From contig JARKND010000001.1 of NCBI GenBank assembly GCA_029309925.1, positions 558,001 through 622,000 on the forward strand: a stretch of 64,000 bases of DNA, read 5' to 3'. Every line of letters begins with the position of its first letter. The first letter of the stretch is position 1. The notes below the pieces were generated by a model. It was not told where the DNA came from and made no database searches. It worked only from the letters and a program-made list of their open reading frames with translations. Below, piece after piece: positions 61,607-64,000 of this stretch. The stretch comes from Fulvivirgaceae bacterium JP3-4 (GTDB taxonomy: Bacteria > Bacteroidota > Bacteroidia > Cytophagales > Cyclobacteriaceae). Both the position numbers and the translations under genes were made by a program.

Positions 61607-62089
61607 ATGGATGAGCAGGTATATATTTCGGAATTCGGAGAGGTGTTGCTGTATATTATCGCAGGAATTCTATTCGTTTCGATAACACTTTTTGTCTCCC
61701 GCGTGATTCGTCCCAGCCGGCCGAATGCACAGAAACTTGCCACGTACGAAAGTGGTGAAGAACCTGTAAGCGCTGCGTGGACACAGTTCAATATCCGCTT
61801 CTATATTATCGCCCTGATATTTTTGTTATTTGAAGTGGAGCTCGTGCTTTTATTCCCGTGGTCGACAGTATTTGCCGACAAAGACCTGAATCAACAAACC
61901 GATGGGACCTGGGGATGGATTGCTTTGACCGAAGCGATTGTGTTCATTCTTATCCTCGCGATCGGGCTTGCATATGCATGGGTGAATGGTTTTCTCGATT
62001 GGATAAAACCTAACCCGAAACCAACTGAGTATATATCGCCTGTTCCAAAATCAAAATACGAAGCCGTTAACGAAAGGTATAAGAAGTGA
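61607..62089 (+). CDS. nuoA: NADH-quinone oxidoreductase subunit A
   Basis: A 160-residue membrane subunit of complex I with three transmembrane helices. [20 protein letters not shown]-type loop (about 44-63) and [20 protein letters not shown] are signature NuoA features. It is first in the nuo gene row and overlaps nuoB by 4 bp (GTGA). It forms part of the proton-pumping arm near the quinone site. Confidence 0.95.
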   Translation: MDEQVYISEFGEVLLYIIAGILFVSITLFVSRVIRPSRPNAQKLATYESGEEPVSAAWTQFNIRFYIIALIFLLFEVELVLLFPWSTVFADKDLNQQTDGTWGWIALTEAIVFILILAIGLAYAWVNGFLDWIKPNPKPTEYISPVPKSKYEAVNERYKK

Positions 62090-62616
62090 AAGGATTGTTA
62101 GATCAACGATTTGAAAATGGTGGTGTTATCATCACGAAGCTGGAAGACCTGATCAACTGGGCGCGGCTGTCATCAATGTTCCCCATGACTTTCGGCATCG
62201 CGTGCTGTGCTATCGAGTTTATGAGTACCGGAACATCGGTATATGATATGGATCGTTTCGGGATGGCTCCGCGCGCAACACCACGACAATCAGATGTAAT
62301 GATCGTGGCTGGCACCGTCACATTTAAAATGGCGGATCGTATCAAACGCCTCTATGAACAGATGGCCGAGCCGCGTTACGTCATTTCGATGGGCTCATGT
62401 TCGAATTGTGGTGGTCCATACTGGCAACACGGTTATCATGTGGTGAAGGGTGTTGATCGTATTGTCCCGGTCGACATTTATGTTCCTGGCTGTCCGCCCC
62501 GCCCGGAGGCACTTATCGGTGGCTTCTTAAAATTGCAGGAGAAGATCCGCAATGAAAGGCTGACGGGACCTACCGCTATTGAAAAATTAAATCAGAAAGA
62601 GCATGCTGTCATTTGA
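62086..62616 (+). CDS. nuoB: NADH-quinone oxidoreductase subunit B
   Basis: A 176-residue subunit carrying iron-sulphur cluster N2. The ligands are C40 and C41 ([10 protein letters not shown]), C105 ([11 protein letters not shown]) and C136 ([11 protein letters not shown]). It starts with GTG, overlapping nuoA, and overlaps nuoC by 14 bp. It passes electrons to the quinone at the membrane arm junction. Confidence 0.96.
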   Translation: MKGLLDQRFENGGVIITKLEDLINWARLSSMFPMTFGIACCAIEFMSTGTSVYDMDRFGMAPRATPRQSDVMIVAGTVTFKMADRIKRLYEQMAEPRYVISMGSCSNCGGPYWQHGYHVVKGVDRIVPVDIYVPGCPPRPEALIGGFLKLQEKIRNERLTGPTAIEKLNQKEHAVI

Positions 62617-63088
62617 CGAGCTTGTCGAATTCGTAAGGGGCCACAGCCGCAACGGTGAGCCTACGCGGGATGAAAGCTCCACGCCAAAAGCGGTTCGCAT
62701 TTCCACTGCAGACCTGGTAAATGTTTGCCAGAATCTCCACCAGAATGAGCGCACCTACTTTGATATGCTTTCCTGTATCACCGCCCTTGACAATGGGCCC
62801 GAACCAAATACAATGGAAATGATCTACAATTTGTATTCAATTCCATACAACCATCATCTTACTATCAAGGTAAGTTTATCACGCGCAAATCCGGAGATCC
62901 CTACAGTAACTCACATCTGGAAAACAGCAGACTGGCATGAGCGAGAAGCGTTCGATATGTTCGGAATAAACTTCATAGGACATCCCGATCTCCGCAGAAT
63001 CCTCATGCCCGCAGACTGGCAAGGATTCCCGCTGAGGAAAGACTACAAGCAGCAGGAGTACTATAGGAATATAAAGTTGGATTACTGA
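62603..63088 (+). CDS. nuoC: NADH-quinone oxidoreductase subunit C
   Basis: A 161-residue 30-kDa subunit homologue with the family signature [20 protein letters not shown] and [19 protein letters not shown]. It is a separate protein rather than a NuoCD fusion. The gene overlaps nuoB by 14 bp. It is followed by an unusual 201-bp repeat-rich gap before nuoD. Confidence 0.95.
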   Translation: MLSFDELVEFVRGHSRNGEPTRDESSTPKAVRISTADLVNVCQNLHQNERTYFDMLSCITALDNGPEPNTMEMIYNLYSIPYNHHLTIKVSLSRANPEIPTVTHIWKTADWHEREAFDMFGINFIGHPDLRRILMPADWQGFPLRKDYKQQEYYRNIKLDY

Positions 63089-63099
63089 CGTTTCAAATG

Positions 63100-63296
63100 A
63101 CCAATAATTAATGATCAAAATCCAATCGAGATATTAACGATCAACCTCGTAGAAAAAAAACGATTGACCCCAAAGGCCAAAAACCAAGAACCAAAAATCA
63201 AAAAACAAAACAGTCCACGAAGTCGAATCCTGTATTCCTAATGCCTAGTGCCCAATGCCCAATGCCTAATGCCTAATTCCTAATTCCGAATGCCTA
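63100..63296 (+). repeat. Two word arrays in the nuoC-nuoD gap
   Basis: 63173-63210 repeats CCAAAAACCAAGAACC and relatives, the same word as after the SUI1 gene. 63232-63296 repeats AATGCCTA and AATGCCCA seven or more times. The last unit supplies the nuoD start codon (ATGCCT at 63290). No start signal or ORF other than nuoD is in the gap. Confidence 0.72.
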
Positions 63297-64000
63297 CTAC
63301 GGTTCAATATAAATATCACCCATCAAACCTGAGTCAGTCTGAGCCTAACAAGCTCAAGGCGGAAAATTTGCGTTCGGAGGAGATGATCATCAATCTCGGG
63401 CCGCAGCATCCGTCAACGCATGGTGTGCTTCGCCTGGAGGTGCTGATGGATGGGGAAATCATTCGGGAAGTCGTGCCGCATATCGGCTACCTTCATCGGT
63501 GTTTTGAAAAGCATGCTGAGAATCTGCCGTACAACCAGGTCATCCCCTTTGTTGATCGGCTCGATTACGTGGCTGCAATGAACTGCGAGCACATTTATGC
63601 GATTGGTGTGGAGAGGATGCTTGGCATCGCAGACCAGATCCCGAAACGGGTGGAATACATCAGGGTGCTGATGGCAGAGCTCAATCGAATTGCCTCGCAC
63701 TTTATTGCGATAGGAACTTACGGAATGGACATCGGTGCATTCACACCGTTCTTTTGGCTGATGAAAGACCGCGAGCACATCATGCGATTGCTGGAGTGGG
63801 CAAGTGGCTCGCGATTGCTTTACAACTACATGTGGATCGGAGGATTGTTTTACGATCTCCCCGTGGGATTCGAGGAGCGATGCAAGGAGTTTCTCGTGTA
63901 TATCAAGCCAAAGCTGAAGGAACTTGAAGAGATTCTGATCACGAACAAGATCTTTATCCAGCGTACTGCAGGCGTTGGTGTCCTACCGCTCGACCTCGCG
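63290..64000 (+). CDS. nuoD: NADH-quinone oxidoreductase subunit D (partial, right edge)
   Basis: The frame from ATG 63290 runs to the window end, 237 codons. It contains MIINLGPQHPSTHGVLRLEV, PHIGYLHRCFEKHAENLPYN, VDRLDYVAAMNCEHIY and the C-terminal part RTAGVGVLPLDLA, typical of the 49-kDa subunit. Family members are about 400 residues, so some 160 residues lie outside. A start further in, at MIINLGPQHP, would also be possible. Its start codon is formed by the word array. Confidence 0.94.
   Translation, partial: MPTTVQYKYHPSNLSQSEPNKLKAENLRSEEMIINLGPQHPSTHGVLRLEVLMDGEIIREVVPHIGYLHRCFEKHAENLPYNQVIPFVDRLDYVAAMNCEHIYAIGVERMLGIADQIPKRVEYIRVLMAELNRIASHFIAIGTYGMDIGAFTPFFWLMKDREHIMRLLEWASGSRLLYNYMWIGGLFYDLPVGFEERCKEFLVYIKPKLKELEEILITNKIFIQRTAGVGVLPLDLA

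Noticed and set aside
1-64000. tRNA or rRNA genes
   Set aside because: No cloverleaf-like or rRNA-like sequence was recognised by eye in the intergenic regions; a covariance-model scan could still find one.

Overview
The window looks like chromosomal DNA of a Bacteroidota bacterium, most likely of the Cytophagia/Cytophagales type. Support comes from promoters of the form TTTG-N19-TAnnTTTG, weak Shine-Dalgarno sequences, an exbB-exbD-exbD-tonB operon, LytTR regulators paired with LytS-type kinases, a SUI1-type factor, many secreted or outer-membrane beta-barrel proteins, and a nuoABCD start with separate C and D genes. No rRNA, tRNA, CRISPR array, prophage or transposase gene was seen. Gene content is mostly chromosomal housekeeping with lineage-specific operons.

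Layout. 1-4.4 kb: two glycosyltransferases (one cut by the window edge), an ABC exporter and a DPM1-like mannosyltransferase. 4.5-8.5 kb: an EF-G-like GTPase with altered GTPase motifs and an outer-membrane porin. 8.7-13.3 kb: a polyamine cluster of arginine decarboxylase, a ureohydrolase and a deoxyhypusine-synthase homologue (candidate homospermidine synthase), with a secreted START-like protein between. 13.4-17.3 kb: argS, two overlapping glutathione peroxidases and menA. 17.4-24.4 kb: a DUF4136 lipoprotein, beta-barrels, guaA, a TPR/periplasmic-binding protein and hemL. 24.5-30.2 kb (minus strand): exbB-exbD-exbD-tonB, a 76-residue membrane protein, a PstS-like lipoprotein and a TPR protein. 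30.4-34.6 kb: DedA, a GAF/PAS sensor without output domain, and an outer-membrane protein.

34.6-36.1 kb is a gene-free block holding four palindrome-rich units with a period of about 302 bp. 36.2-44.9 kb: hutI, an ABC transporter with an OsmC protein, apt, a Lon-N domain protein, two paralogous secreted beta-sandwich proteins, a 480-bp fold-back element with 20-bp perfect terminal inverted repeats, an SMP-30 protein, a hexapeptide transferase and a VOC protein. 45-52 kb: DUF456, tandem UspA, a membrane DnaJ with SUI1, a LytS kinase/pseudokinase/LytTR regulator trio, and a secreted protein of ten 34-residue SDHY repeats. 52.5-56.9 kb: three exported amidohydrolase-fold proteins, of which only the middle one keeps its metal-binding histidines. 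57-60 kb: YitT and a second LytTR/LytS pair. 59.8-64 kb: two secreted SRPBCC proteins, DUF1761 and nuoA, nuoB, nuoC, nuoD (partial).

The most unusual signals are: (a) intergenic arrays of short degenerate words (7-10 nt), often in inverted pairs and usually starting within about 20 nt of a stop codon; (b) the 302-bp palindromic tandem array; (c) the kinase/pseudokinase pair; (d) the amidohydrolase trio with two metal-site-less members; (e) the SDHY-repeat protein; and (f) the polyamine cluster with a structured leader.
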